From Actinomycetota bacterium (GTDB lineage Bacteria > Actinomycetota > Acidimicrobiia > Acidimicrobiales > CADCTF01), in contig JAHWJQ010000012.1 in NCBI GenBank assembly GCA_019348305.1, positions 1-19,666 of the forward strand: a DNA stretch of 19,666 bases. Direction: 5' to 3'. The notes beneath the pieces were generated by a model. The model had not been told where the DNA came from, searched no databases, and worked only from the letters and a program-made list of their open reading frames with translations. Each line of letters begins with the position of its first letter. Position 1 is the stretch's first letter. The position numbers and the translations under genes are program-made. Shown here in pieces: positions 7,479-14,630 of the stretch.

Positions 7479-8002
7479 GGTGCGCGGGCCGGCGGGGCGG
7501 GGGCTCGGTGGAACTTCTCGAGCAGCTCCTGCTCGCGCTTTTCCATCGCCTCTGCTTCGGCGTCGTCCGAGTGGTCCATGCCGAGTAGGTGGAGGATCCC
7601 GTGAACGACGAGCAGCGCCAGCTCGTCGTCGTAGGTACCGGCATGGGCGGGGGCGTTGCGCAGGGCCACGCGCGGGCAGACGACGACGTCGCCCAGCATG
7701 AGGGGCATGTCCGCCACCTCAGAAGGGCTGTAACCGGGGCCGGTTCCGCCGGCGTCGGGAGAGCGGCCGCCCTCCACCGGGTCCTCGTCGATGGGAAAGG
7801 CGAGCACGTCCGTAGGGCCCTGCTTGCCGTGGAAGCGCTGGTTGAGGTCGCTCATGGCCTCCTCGTCGACGAACAGCATCGACAACTCGGCATCACCGCG
7901 GACGCCCTCGGCCTCGAGTACCTGCTCGGCCAGCCGGGCCCACCGCAGCGGGTCGACGGGCTCTTCGGTCTGTTCATCGGCGACGAACACCTCTACACCC
8001 AC
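7475..8002 (-). CDS. ybeY: Endoribonuclease YbeY (rRNA maturation factor)
   Basis: Zinc-dependent endoribonuclease acting in 16S rRNA 3' processing and 70S quality control. The metal-binding motif is intact: H134-x3-H138-x5-H144 in HGILHLLGMDH. The upstream conserved block MSDLNQRFHGKQGPTDVLAFP (about 50-70) is also present. At 175 residues it is slightly long because of an insert (about 74-97) between the substrate-pocket strands, as in other actinobacterial members. The start is GTG at 8002, 19 nt after the phoH stop, with GGGG about 12 nt before it. Its stop overlaps the next gene (ATGA), so the two are coupled. Confidence 0.95.
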   Translation of the reverse strand: MGVEVFVADEQTEEPVDPLRWARLAEQVLEAEGVRGDAELSMLFVDEEAMSDLNQRFHGKQGPTDVLAFPIDEDPVEGGRSPDAGGTGPGYSPSEVADMPLMLGDVVVCPRVALRNAPAHAGTYDDELALLVVHGILHLLGMDHSDDAEAEAMEKREQELLEKFHRAPAPPARAP

Positions 8003-8021
8003 GGCTATGGCATCCCCACGG

Positions 8022-8999
8022 TTAGGGCTTCACCCCGAGGGAGCGGGCCTGGTCGTAGGCGTTGACGATGTCCTGGACGATCCGGTGGCGCACGACGTCG
8101 CGAGCGTCGAGGCGGATGAAGGCGAGCCCGTCGATCCCGGTCAGTATCTGCTCGAGGTTGATGAGGCCCGACTTGCCGCCCTCGAGGTCGATCTGGGTGA
8201 CGTCGCCGGTGATCACCACCTTGGAACCGAAACCGATGCGGGTGAGGAACATCTTCATCTGCTCGGGAGTGGTGTTCTGGGCCTCGTCGAGAATGATGAA
8301 GCTGTTGTTGAGGGTGCGCCCTCGCATGTAGGCCAACGGCGCGATCTCGATGGCTCCCTTCTCCATCAGCCGGGGGACGGCGTCGGTGCCGAGCATGTCG
8401 AACAGCGCGTCGTAGAGGGGCCGCAGGTAAGGGTCGACCTTGGCCATGAGGTCGCCGGGCAGGAAGCCCAGCCGTTCGCCGGCCTCCACCGCGGGGCGCG
8501 TCAGGATGATCCGCTCGCACTGCTTGGCTTGGAGCGCCTGCACTGCGAGCGCCACCGCGAGGTAGGACTTGCCGGTGCCGGCGGGGCCGATGCCAAAGGT
8601 GATCACGTTGGAGCTGATGGCGTCGGTGTAGCGCTTCTGGCCACTCGTCTTCGGCCGGACCATCCGCCCGCGGGCCGACTTCAAGATGTCGGCGGTGAGG
8701 ATCTCCGAAGGCCTTTCGTCGGCTTTGACCATCTCGATGGTCCGCCCCACGTTGGTCAGGTCGAGAGCGTGGCCCGACTGCAACAGCAACACCAGCTCTT
8801 CGAACAGGCGGGCGACCCGTTCCGCCTCGTTGCCCTCGAGGGTGATCTCGTTGCCCCGCACCCGGATGGTGGTGCCGCCGAACGCGGTTTCCACCAGCCG
8901 GAGCAACTCGTCGCGCTGGCCCAAGAGACCCACCATGAGGTGGTTGCCAGGCACGAGGACCTTGACCTGGGAGGGGGTGGTACTTGGGGTGGTCGGCAC
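8022..8999 (-). CDS. phoH: PhoH-family ATPase (PhoH-like, KH-type N-terminus)
   Basis: Cytoplasmic P-loop ATPase of the PhoH/PhoL family, tied genetically to ybeY and RNA metabolism; its exact activity is not settled. With a GTG start at 8999 it has 325 residues. Walker A GPAGTGKS is at about 138-146 and Walker B IILDEAQN at about 235-242. Other family blocks are [19 protein letters not shown] and TGDVTQIDL. The N-terminal 90 residues carry [11 protein letters not shown], a short KH-like RNA-binding region. The open frame extends to 9224, but that part overlaps the HIT gene in another frame and is not protein-like. The GTG follows the HIT stop by 25 nt; a TAGATA box 5 nt before it might be a secondary promoter. 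Confidence 0.94.
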   Translation of the reverse strand: MPTTPSTTPSQVKVLVPGNHLMVGLLGQRDELLRLVETAFGGTTIRVRGNEITLEGNEAERVARLFEELVLLLQSGHALDLTNVGRTIEMVKADERPSEILTADILKSARGRMVRPKTSGQKRYTDAISSNVITFGIGPAGTGKSYLAVALAVQALQAKQCERIILTRPAVEAGERLGFLPGDLMAKVDPYLRPLYDALFDMLGTDAVPRLMEKGAIEIAPLAYMRGRTLNNSFIILDEAQNTTPEQMKMFLTRIGFGSKVVITGDVTQIDLEGGKSGLINLEQILTGIDGLAFIRLDARDVVRHRIVQDIVNAYDQARSLGVKP

Positions 9000-9024
9000 G
9001 AATGTATCTACGCCGACTTTACCC

Positions 9025-9372
9025 TCAGCCCGGAGGCCAACCCATCGTTCTGCCGCCGAGAACATGGAGGTGGAGATGGCCGATCGTGTTGCCGGCGTCG
9101 GCCCCGACGTTGAACACCAGGCGGTAGCCACGATCCGCCAAGTCCTCCTGCTCGGCCACCTGCCGCGCCGTGTCGAACAGCTCGGCGAGCATGTCCCCGT
9201 GCTCGGCGCCCAGGTGGGAGGCATCCGTCACATGCACCTTCGGGATGACCAAGACGTGGGTGGGCGTCGCCGGATTGATGTCTCTGAAGGCGAGCGTGCT
9301 CGGAGTGGAGGCCACCTCGCTGCACGGGAGCTCACCAGCGACGATGCGACAGAAGAGGCAGTCGGTAGCCAC
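9025..9372 (-). CDS. HIT-family (HINT-type) nucleotide hydrolase
   Basis: Small histidine-triad protein (115 residues) of the HINT branch, which hydrolyses purine nucleoside phosphoramidates and related adenylates. It begins ATDCLFCRIVAGELP, the usual N-terminus with a CxxC pair (Cys5, Cys8), and has the family blocks FRDINPATPTHVLVIPK and GYRLVFNVG. The catalytic triad HLHLH (99-103) lies in GHLHLHVLGG. Length and start (GTG 9372) are normal; the longer open frame to 9600 is not protein-like. A TAGCTT box ends 8 nt before the GTG. It heads the minus-strand run into phoH and is divergent from the 188-residue gene across about 40 bp. Confidence 0.93.
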   Translation of the reverse strand: MATDCLFCRIVAGELPCSEVASTPSTLAFRDINPATPTHVLVIPKVHVTDASHLGAEHGDMLAELFDTARQVAEQEDLADRGYRLVFNVGADAGNTIGHLHLHVLGGRTMGWPPG

Positions 9373-9380
9373 GAGAGCGC

Positions 9381-9386
9381 AAGCTA
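9381..9386 (-). promoter_or_regulatory. Candidate -10 box (TAGCTT) for leaderless HIT gene
   Basis: TAGCTT on the minus strand matches TAnnnT and is 8 nt from the GTG at 9372. The intergenic region is only 40 bp, so this promoter and that of the divergent gene (TAGCGT at 9397-9402, plus strand) must nearly back onto each other. Confidence 0.4.
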
Positions 9387-9396
9387 ATCCCGGCGA

Positions 9397-9402
9397 TAGC
9401 GT
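9397..9402 (+). promoter_or_regulatory. Candidate -10 box (TAGCGT) for the 188-residue gene
   Basis: TAGCGT fits TAnnnT and ends 10 nt before the ATG at 9413, which would give a leader of only a few bases. The GTG at 9404 lies too close to it to be transcribed from this box, which favours the ATG. Confidence 0.3.
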
Positions 9403-9412
9403 CGTGGTCGAA

Positions 9413-9979
9413 ATGGATGAGGGCGACGACGCCTTTCTTGCCGAGCTCGAACGCCTCGTCGCTGACGCGGTGGTCGAAGGTGCAGCCAGGGAACGGGCGC
9501 AGGCCCGGGTGCTGCGCCAGATCGCCGAGGAGTCTGCGACCTTCGCCGGCGTTGCATTGGAACTGGCCGAGCGAGGGGACCCGGTGGTGGCGAGGACCAC
9601 GGCCGGGCGGTCTCACCGCGGAAGGGTGCTCGCGGTGGGCAGGGACTTCCTCGTCGTGCGAGACCACTCCGGCCCGCCGGTCGTTCTGGCCACCGCCGGG
9701 ATCACCTCCCTCCGCCTTCCTCCGCGAACAGGTCCCACTGACACCGCCGGCGCCCGGCGACCGCCCCTCGATGTCCGGCTGGCGGTACTGCTCGCCGGCT
9801 TCGCGAGTGACCGCCCCAGGCTCCAGGTGATGGCCACGGCAGATCCCCAACCGCTGTCAGGGGAGCTGCGCGCGGTCGGGCTCGACGTGGCGACGATCCG
9901 CCTGGATGGCGATGGCCACCTCCTCGCCTACGTGCGCATCGACAGCCTGGTGGAAGTCGTCCTGATCGACCACCCCTGA
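9413..9979 (+). CDS. Unrecognised soluble protein with possible Sm-like barrel segment
   Basis: I do not recognise this family by name. The protein has 188 residues and no membrane segment or signal peptide. It opens with an acidic helix (DEGDDAFLAELERLVADAVV) and a second helix rich in Arg, Ala and Glu. Residues of about 60-105 form alternating strands (VVARTTAGRSHRGRVLAVG, DFLVVRDHSGPPVVLATAGI) whose spacing resembles an Sm/Hfq-like small barrel. The C-terminal third has further strands, including ATIRLDGDGHLLAYVRIDSL. It is divergent from the HIT gene and convergent with the small HTH gene, with both stops in one inverted repeat. The start is ATG 9413; an in-frame GTG at 9404 is the alternative. 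The Sm-like reading is a fold guess from pattern only. Confidence 0.75.
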   Translation: MDEGDDAFLAELERLVADAVVEGAARERAQARVLRQIAEESATFAGVALELAERGDPVVARTTAGRSHRGRVLAVGRDFLVVRDHSGPPVVLATAGITSLRLPPRTGPTDTAGARRPPLDVRLAVLLAGFASDRPRLQVMATADPQPLSGELRAVGLDVATIRLDGDGHLLAYVRIDSLVEVVLIDHP

Positions 9980-9994
9980 GCGGGACCGCTCAGG
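9975..9994. terminator. Perfect inverted repeat holding both stop codons of convergent genes
   Basis: CCTGAGCG-GGAC-CGCTCAGG is a perfect 8-bp stem with a 4-nt loop. The plus-strand TGA (9977-9979) is in the left arm and the minus-strand TGA (9992-9990) in the right arm. It would form the same hairpin in either transcript, as a compact bidirectional terminator without T-tracts. Confidence 0.5.
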
Positions 9995-10217
9995 CCTGCC
10001 CGTCCACCCGCTCGGGGTAGAGGTGGGCGAGCGATCCGGGCTGCACGCGCGTGGTCTCCAGGAATGCATCGAGGTCGCTCGCCTTGACGCGGATCACCCG
10101 ACCCATCTTGTAGGCCGGGATCTGACCCTCGTCGATCATCCGGTAGAGGGTGCGTGGCACCACACCCAGCCGCTCAGCCGCCTCGGTGGTGCCCAACCAT
10201 TGGCTCGAGTCGCTCAT
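9990..10217 (-). CDS. Small excisionase/MerR-type helix-turn-helix DNA-binding protein
   Basis: A 75-residue protein that is almost entirely one winged-HTH of the excisionase (HTH_17) type. The helix-turn-helix is TTEAAERLGVVPRTLYRMI (about 10-28), and the wing is GQIPAYKMGRVIRVKASDLDAFL (about 31-53). A short tail, SLAHLYPERVDG, ends the protein. Such proteins bind DNA as multimers; BldC of Streptomyces is a related small example, but this one is not clearly its orthologue. The ATG at 10217 is chosen because it lies 8 nt after TACAGT; an upstream GTG at 10244 would lie within that promoter. It is divergent from the Tad operon and shares its 133-bp control region, so it may regulate that operon (inference). 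Confidence 0.85.
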   Translation of the reverse strand: MSDSSQWLGTTEAAERLGVVPRTLYRMIDEGQIPAYKMGRVIRVKASDLDAFLETTRVQPGSLAHLYPERVDGQA

Positions 10218-10225
10218 CAGCGGAA

Positions 10226-10231
10226 ACTGTA
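10226..10231 (-). promoter_or_regulatory. Candidate -10 box (TACAGT) for leaderless HTH gene
   Basis: TACAGT on the minus strand is a good TAnnnT match and ends 8 nt before the ATG at 10217. No -35 is recognisable at 16-18 nt. There is no ribosome-binding site between the box and the start. Confidence 0.45.
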
Positions 10232-10271
10232 CCACTTCCCGCACCTTCTCATGCTATGCCCACAACTTTCG

Positions 10272-10301
10272 TTGCTCGGCCAGCGCAGACCGCGCTAGGG
10301 T
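10272..10301 (+). promoter_or_regulatory. Candidate promoter of the Tad operon
   Basis: TTGCTC (10272-10277) and TAGGGT (10296-10301) are separated by 18 bp and fit a housekeeping sigma-factor promoter. Transcription would start near 10308, leaving a leader of about 43 nt that carries a ribosome-binding site (AAAGGA) before the ATG at 10351. It is the only large intergenic region upstream of the pilus genes. Confidence 0.45.
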
Positions 10302-10303
10302 TG

Positions 10304-10322
10304 AGCCCGTTCCGTCCGGGCT
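10304..10322 (+). promoter_or_regulatory. Short hairpin at the predicted 5' end of the Tad mRNA
   Basis: AGCCCG (10304-10309), loop TTCCGTC and CGGGCT (10317-10322) form a perfect 6-bp stem straddling the predicted transcript start. It could be an operator (dyad) overlapping the start site, for example for the divergent HTH protein, or a 5' stabilising stem. Sequence alone does not decide. Confidence 0.3.
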
Positions 10323-10350
10323 GGCGTTGTCGGGAAAGGAAGCCGCGAGG

Positions 10351-11109
10351 ATGTCCGATGTCGGCTACGCCCCCCAGCGATCGACGGGCACGGAGGCCGG
10401 CCCCGCCGCTGGCGGCCGACCAGTTCGGCGCCGTTCGTCATTGCCATCCGGGCGGGCGGTGGTGGGCGGCCTGCTCGTGGCGCTGTCCGCGCTCGGGATC
10501 TTCGCCGCCTACACCCGCGCCACCGCCGGGCCCACCCAGAGCTACGTAGTGGCACGAACGGACCTCCCCCTGGGTGGGAGGCTGACAGCTCAGGACCTGG
10601 TCCTCCTACCGATGGAGTTGCCACCGGCCATGGCAGAACGCGCCGGCTTTTCGAGTGTTCGATCGCTCGAGGGCGCGACCGTCATCGGCCCGGTCCGACG
10701 GGGCGAGCTGGTGCAAGCCAGCGACGTGTTGCGGAAGCGGTCAGGGGCCGCGGAGCTCGAAATCTCCTTCGCCATCGAATCGTCCAGAGCACTGGCCGGC
10801 TCGCTTCGACCGGGCGAGCGCGTCGACGTTCTTGCCACCTTTGGCGGCGGGGGCGACAGCTACAGCGTCCTCGTGGTCCGCCAGGCGATGGTGCTCGACG
10901 CCGTCGGGGGCGGCTCCTCCCTTGCCCAAGGCCGCACCGAGACCATCACTCTCGCCGTCTCCACCTCGGAGGAGGCACTGGCTCTGACCCACGCCATCAA
11001 CGCCGGTGATGTCACTCTGGTGCGCGCCACTGGCAGCTCCGGCTCCGGGCCGGCCGGCCAGACCTACCGGGCACCAGCCGCGGACAAGGCCAAGGCCGGC
11101 GGGGCCTGA
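10351..11109 (+). CDS. cpaB: CpaB/RcpC-like SAF-domain pilus assembly protein
   Basis: A 252-residue protein that in Tad systems lies at the periplasmic or wall side and helps the pilus pass the envelope. After a basic N-terminus there is one transmembrane helix (about 36-54), then a SAF domain (about 63-125) with YVVARTDLPLGGRLTAQDL and GATVIGPVRRGELVQASDV. The RcpC-like region follows: LEISFAIESSRALAGSLRPGERVDVLATF, with a later block TETITLAVSTSEEALALTHA. The frame is open further upstream, but the ATG at 10351 has AAAGGAAG at a good distance and matches family N-termini. It is the first gene of the operon; its TGA overlaps the next ATG (TGATG). Confidence 0.85.
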   Translation: MSDVGYAPQRSTGTEAGPAAGGRPVRRRSSLPSGRAVVGGLLVALSALGIFAAYTRATAGPTQSYVVARTDLPLGGRLTAQDLVLLPMELPPAMAERAGFSSVRSLEGATVIGPVRRGELVQASDVLRKRSGAAELEISFAIESSRALAGSLRPGERVDVLATFGGGGDSYSVLVVRQAMVLDAVGGGSSLAQGRTETITLAVSTSEEALALTHAINAGDVTLVRATGSSGSGPAGQTYRAPAADKAKAGGA

Positions 11110-12398
11110 TGCCCGGGGCGCGCTTTGTCGTGCTGGGCCTCGCCCAGGCGCGCTCTGCCTGGTTCCGGTCCGTCGCGCAGTGGTCCAATTCGGCGTCGAT
11201 TCCGGTCGAGTTCGTGAAGTGCATGTCACAAGTCGAGCTGCGGGCCCACCTCGCGTCCGGGCGAGCCTTTTCTGCCCTGTTGGTCGACGGGGGGTTGCCC
11301 GGCGTCGACCGCGATCTGCTCGACGAGGCCCGCACGGCCGGGTGCGCGGTGCTGGTGGTCGACGACCTGCGGGTGACTCGCGACTGGCGGGCACTCGGTG
11401 CCAGTGCCGTCGTGAACCCAATGTTCGAACGCAAGGACCTGGTCGAGCTGTTGGCTGAGCACACGGTCAGGATCAGCCGCGGCGACGCTGTCGCGCTGGC
11501 GGACCAGCCTGCCAGTGCCGGCCCCCGTGGCCGCGTGGCGGCAGTCTGCGGCCCGGGGGGAACCGGCGCATCCACGGCGGCCATCGCACTTTCTCAGGCT
11601 TTGGCCGGAGAGGGCGACGGGGGTGTGCTGTTGGCCGACTTCGCCCTGCACGGCGAGCAGGCGATGCTTCATGACGCGCGGGACCTGGTCCCCGGCGTGC
11701 AGGAGCTGGTGGATGGCCACCGCGCCGGGCGGCCGCCGGTGGCGGAGCTGCGCAGCTTCACCTTCGCGGTCGAGAGTCGGGGCTACGACCTGTTGCTCGG
11801 TCTGCGCCGGGCCCGCAACTGGTCAGCACTCCGGCCCCGTGCCTTCGCCGTGGCGTTCGACAGCCTCACCGTCGGTTGGAGCAGCGTGGTTTGTGACGTC
11901 GACGCCGATTTCGAGGGCCAGGACGACGGTGGTTCTGTCGACGTCGAAGAGCGTCACCTGATGGCCCGTACCGCGGTCGCCAAGGCTGACGCGGTGTTCG
12001 CCGTCGGACTTGCCGGCATGAAAGGGATCCATGCCCTCGCACGGGTACTCGGCGACCTGCTCGACTACGGCATTGCTCCCGAGCGCATCATCTCGGTGGT
12101 CAACCGCGCCCCCAAGAACCCCCGCATCCGGGCCGGCATGTCATCGGCACTCTCCCAACTGCTGCAAGGGCGCGCCGCGATCCCCTTGATGACACCGATC
12201 TACCTCCCTGAGCGCCGCGTCGACGAGGCGTTGCGGGACGGGGTGAGGCTCCCATCCGCTCTGAGCTCACCACTAGCCGGGGCGTTTCAGGCCGTCGTCA
12301 CCCGGATGGGAGAAGCTCCGCCAGAACCGGCACCCCAGCCCATTCGCCCCGGGTCTCTCGGTCACTGGACTGGCGACGTGAGACCCGAGCCGGCATGA
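11109..12398 (+). CDS. cpaE: CpaE/TadZ-like localisation protein with degenerate P-loop
   Basis: A 429-residue MinD/ParA-fold protein of the CpaE/TadZ type, which places the pilus machine at a cell site. The first 125 residues form a receiver-like domain (SALLVDGGLPGVDRDLL, then CAVLVVDDL). The ATPase-like domain begins at about 141 with VAAVCGPGGTGASTAAIALS. Here both lysines of the deviant Walker A (KGGxGKT) are absent (GPGGTGAST, 147-156). The GGxGAS form is known in actinobacterial CpaE-like/Ssd proteins, so it is probably functional without normal ATP hydrolysis rather than decayed. Later blocks include VLLADFALHG and ERIISVVNRAPKNPRI. It overlaps its neighbours at both ends (TGATG; ATGA). 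Confidence 0.8.
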   Translation: MPGARFVVLGLAQARSAWFRSVAQWSNSASIPVEFVKCMSQVELRAHLASGRAFSALLVDGGLPGVDRDLLDEARTAGCAVLVVDDLRVTRDWRALGASAVVNPMFERKDLVELLAEHTVRISRGDAVALADQPASAGPRGRVAAVCGPGGTGASTAAIALSQALAGEGDGGVLLADFALHGEQAMLHDARDLVPGVQELVDGHRAGRPPVAELRSFTFAVESRGYDLLLGLRRARNWSALRPRAFAVAFDSLTVGWSSVVCDVDADFEGQDDGGSVDVEERHLMARTAVAKADAVFAVGLAGMKGIHALARVLGDLLDYGIAPERIISVVNRAPKNPRIRAGMSSALSQLLQGRAAIPLMTPIYLPERRVDEALRDGVRLPSALSSPLAGAFQAVVTRMGEAPPEPAPQPIRPGSLGHWTGDVRPEPA

Positions 12399-13738
12399 CG
12401 ACCGAGGCCTCGCCACTCCAGGAGATCGAGAGGGCCGTGCAAGAGCGGGCCAAGGCGGTCTCCCTGGACATGGCCGAGGCCGACGGGACGAGCCAGCTTC
12501 GGGCACTCATCGAACAAGAGGTGGATCGCTGGACAGACGACTTCAAGCGGGGCCTGAGGTCGTTCGACCTGGCCGAGCCCGATCTGGTCGTCGAGCGGGC
12601 GTTCCGCAACCTCGCCGGCTACGGGCCGCTCGAGCCCCTGCTGGCCGACGACAACGTCTGGGAGATCATGATCAACGGCCCGGACGCCATCTTCGTCAAG
12701 CGCCATCGCGGGGTGAGCGGCTACCACCACGAGTCGTTCCACGACGACGAGCACGTCCTGCGGACGTTGACCAAGGTCTTGGACGATGCGAGTGGCTCCC
12801 ACCGCAAGCTCGATCCGGCAGAGGGCCTGCAGGACGCCCAACTCGACACCGGCGCGCGGCTCCACATCGTCCACGGTGACGTAGGGCGAGACGGCCACGT
12901 CCTCGTCAACATCCGCAAGTTCACCGGGGTGGCGTTCAAGTCGCTCGAGGAGCTGGTCGAGCGCGAGATGCTGGATGCGCCAGTGGCGGAGTTCCTGCGA
13001 GCATGCGTCAGGTCCCGCCTGTCCGTGCTTTTCGCCGGGGCGCCGGGGTCCGGCAAGACCACGCTCATGTCGTGCTGCACGGCCGAGCTCGACCCGACGT
13101 TGCGGGTGGTGATCGCCGAAGAGGTCTTTGAAAGCGACGTGCCCTTGCCCAATGTCGCGCACATGCAGACTCGACCCGCCCGTGCCGATCGGCGTGAGGT
13201 CGACCTGCGGCGGCTGGTCGCCGGGTTCTTGAGGATGGCCCCTGACGTCGCCATCGTGGGCGAGGTCCGTGACCGCGAGGCGCTGCCGTTGCTGCTCACC
13301 CTGTCGTCGGGCGTCAAGGGGTTCACGACCATCCACGCCGGCTCGGCTCGACAAGCGCTGACACGGCTGCGCTTCGTGTGCCAACTGGCCGATGCTGCGA
13401 GCCAGCTACCGATGTCGGCCCTCAACAGCCTGGTGAGCGAGTCCATTGACGTGGTGGTGCACTGCACCAGGTGGCGTGACCAGCCCCGGGTGACCGAGGT
13501 CATCGCCGTGGAAGACCTCCAGACGGGCAGGGATTCCGCGACCTTCACGGTCACCGACCTCTTCTCGCGTGAGCGTCTCGACCAGCCGTTGCGCTGGAGC
13601 GGCAACCTGCCTTCGCGCCTGGCCCGCCCCTTGGAGCTCGCCGGGTACGACGTGCGGGCGCTGCTCGATGTCTTTGGTTCGACTCTCGAGCGAGCTGCTC
13701 TGAGCTCTCTCGACCTTGGCCCCGGGAAGGCAGGCTGA
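12395..13738 (+). CDS. cpaF: CpaF/TadA secretion ATPase
   Basis: A 447-residue hexameric ATPase of the VirB11/GspE superfamily that powers pilus assembly and probably retraction from the cytoplasmic side of the inner membrane. The N-terminal domain includes RNLAGYGPLEPLLADDNVWE and IMINGPDAIFV (about 71-101), typical of CpaF. Walker A GAPGSGKTT is at about 215-223, an Asp-box region at VIAEEVFES (about 239-247), Walker B DVAIVGEVRD at about 284-293, and the His box GFTTIHAGS at about 309-317. All catalytic elements are intact. The ATG overlaps the cpaE stop (ATGA). TadB and TadC, its membrane partners, follow directly. Confidence 0.93.
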   Translation: MTTEASPLQEIERAVQERAKAVSLDMAEADGTSQLRALIEQEVDRWTDDFKRGLRSFDLAEPDLVVERAFRNLAGYGPLEPLLADDNVWEIMINGPDAIFVKRHRGVSGYHHESFHDDEHVLRTLTKVLDDASGSHRKLDPAEGLQDAQLDTGARLHIVHGDVGRDGHVLVNIRKFTGVAFKSLEELVEREMLDAPVAEFLRACVRSRLSVLFAGAPGSGKTTLMSCCTAELDPTLRVVIAEEVFESDVPLPNVAHMQTRPARADRREVDLRRLVAGFLRMAPDVAIVGEVRDREALPLLLTLSSGVKGFTTIHAGSARQALTRLRFVCQLADAASQLPMSALNSLVSESIDVVVHCTRWRDQPRVTEVIAVEDLQTGRDSATFTVTDLFSRERLDQPLRWSGNLPSRLARPLELAGYDVRALLDVFGSTLERAALSSLDLGPGKAG

Positions 13739-13745
13739 GCTCGAG

Positions 13746-14630
13746 GTGCTCGCTCTTTTTCTGGCAGTGACGGGCGCCTTCGGCGTCTACCTCGTCTACA
13801 CGTCGGTCGCCTTCGGATGGCGCGGTCTCGGCGTCGGTCCCACCGTCGCCGCCACCCGACGCGCGGGTACCACCTGGCTACGGGAATGGATGCTGCAGGC
13901 CGGTCTCGGGGAGGTGCGTCCGGGTGAATTTGCCGGTGTGATGGCTGGGCTGTTCCTGATAGGAGGGGGGCTGGCCTTTGCCCTCTTCGGTGGGCTGCTG
14001 CCCGCAGTCGTGGCCGGTGCGTTCGCCGCGACGTTCCCGGTGGCGTCGTACAGGAACCGCCGGGCCCGGCGCATCTCCCGAGCGCGAGAGGCGTGGCCGA
14101 GGATGATCGAGGAGATCCGCCTCCTCACCAGCTCGCTCGGCCGTCCGATCCCCCAGGCGCTGCTCGAGGTGGGCCGGCGGGGGCCCGTCGAGCTCCGGCC
14201 CGCCTTCGCCGCCGCTGAGCGGGAGTGGCTCATCTCCACGGACCTTGCCCGGACCACCGCGGTGCTGAAGGCGCAGCTGGCCGACGCAACGGCCGACGCG
14301 GCGTGCGAGACGCTCCTCGTTGCCCATGAGGTCGGAGGTTCTGACGTCGACCGACGGCTCGCAGCGCTGGTGGAGGACCGGATCCAGGACCTTCAGGGGC
14401 GCAAGGACGCTGAGGCGAAGCAGGCCGGCGTCCGGTTCGCCCGCCGGTTCGTGCTCATCGTCCCCCTCGGCATGGCGGTCGCCGGTCTTTCCATCGGGAC
14501 CGGTCGCGAGGCGTACCAGACGCTCTTGGGTCAGCTGCTGGTAGCAGCAGGGATCGTTGTGGTGGTCGCCTGTTGGCTGTGGGCGGGCCGTTACCTGCGC
14601 CTCCCCGAAGAAGAGCGGGTGTTCGAGTGA
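13746..14630 (+). CDS. tadB: TadB-like inner-membrane platform protein (T2SF/GspF domain)
   Basis: A 294-residue polytopic membrane protein that pairs with TadC as the platform on which CpaF acts. There is an N-terminal transmembrane helix, two closely spaced helices (FAGVMAGLFLIGGGLAFALF and LLPAVVAGAFAATFPVASY), a cytoplasmic GspF-type helical domain (AREAWPRMIEEIRLLTSSLG; ETLLVAHEVGGSDVDRRLAAL; RKDAEAKQAGVRFARRFVL) and one or two C-terminal helices. The GTG at 13746, 7 nt after the cpaF stop, is chosen; a TTG at 13716 inside cpaF would add 10 residues. It overlaps tadC by GTGA. Confidence 0.85.
   Translation: MLALFLAVTGAFGVYLVYTSVAFGWRGLGVGPTVAATRRAGTTWLREWMLQAGLGEVRPGEFAGVMAGLFLIGGGLAFALFGGLLPAVVAGAFAATFPVASYRNRRARRISRAREAWPRMIEEIRLLTSSLGRPIPQALLEVGRRGPVELRPAFAAAEREWLISTDLARTTAVLKAQLADATADAACETLLVAHEVGGSDVDRRLAALVEDRIQDLQGRKDAEAKQAGVRFARRFVLIVPLGMAVAGLSIGTGREAYQTLLGQLLVAAGIVVVVACWLWAGRYLRLPEEERVFE

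Noticed and set aside
6291..7604. A 437-codon plus-strand open frame opposite the CNNM/CorC gene
   Set aside because: It is the complement shadow of DUF21 and CBS coding sequence and is full of His-Asp-Val repeats with no recognisable fold.
8999..9224. N-terminal extension of PhoH up to 9224
   Set aside because: This stretch is coded in another frame by the HIT gene, including its HLHLH triad; the PhoH-like sequence only begins after the GTG at 8999.
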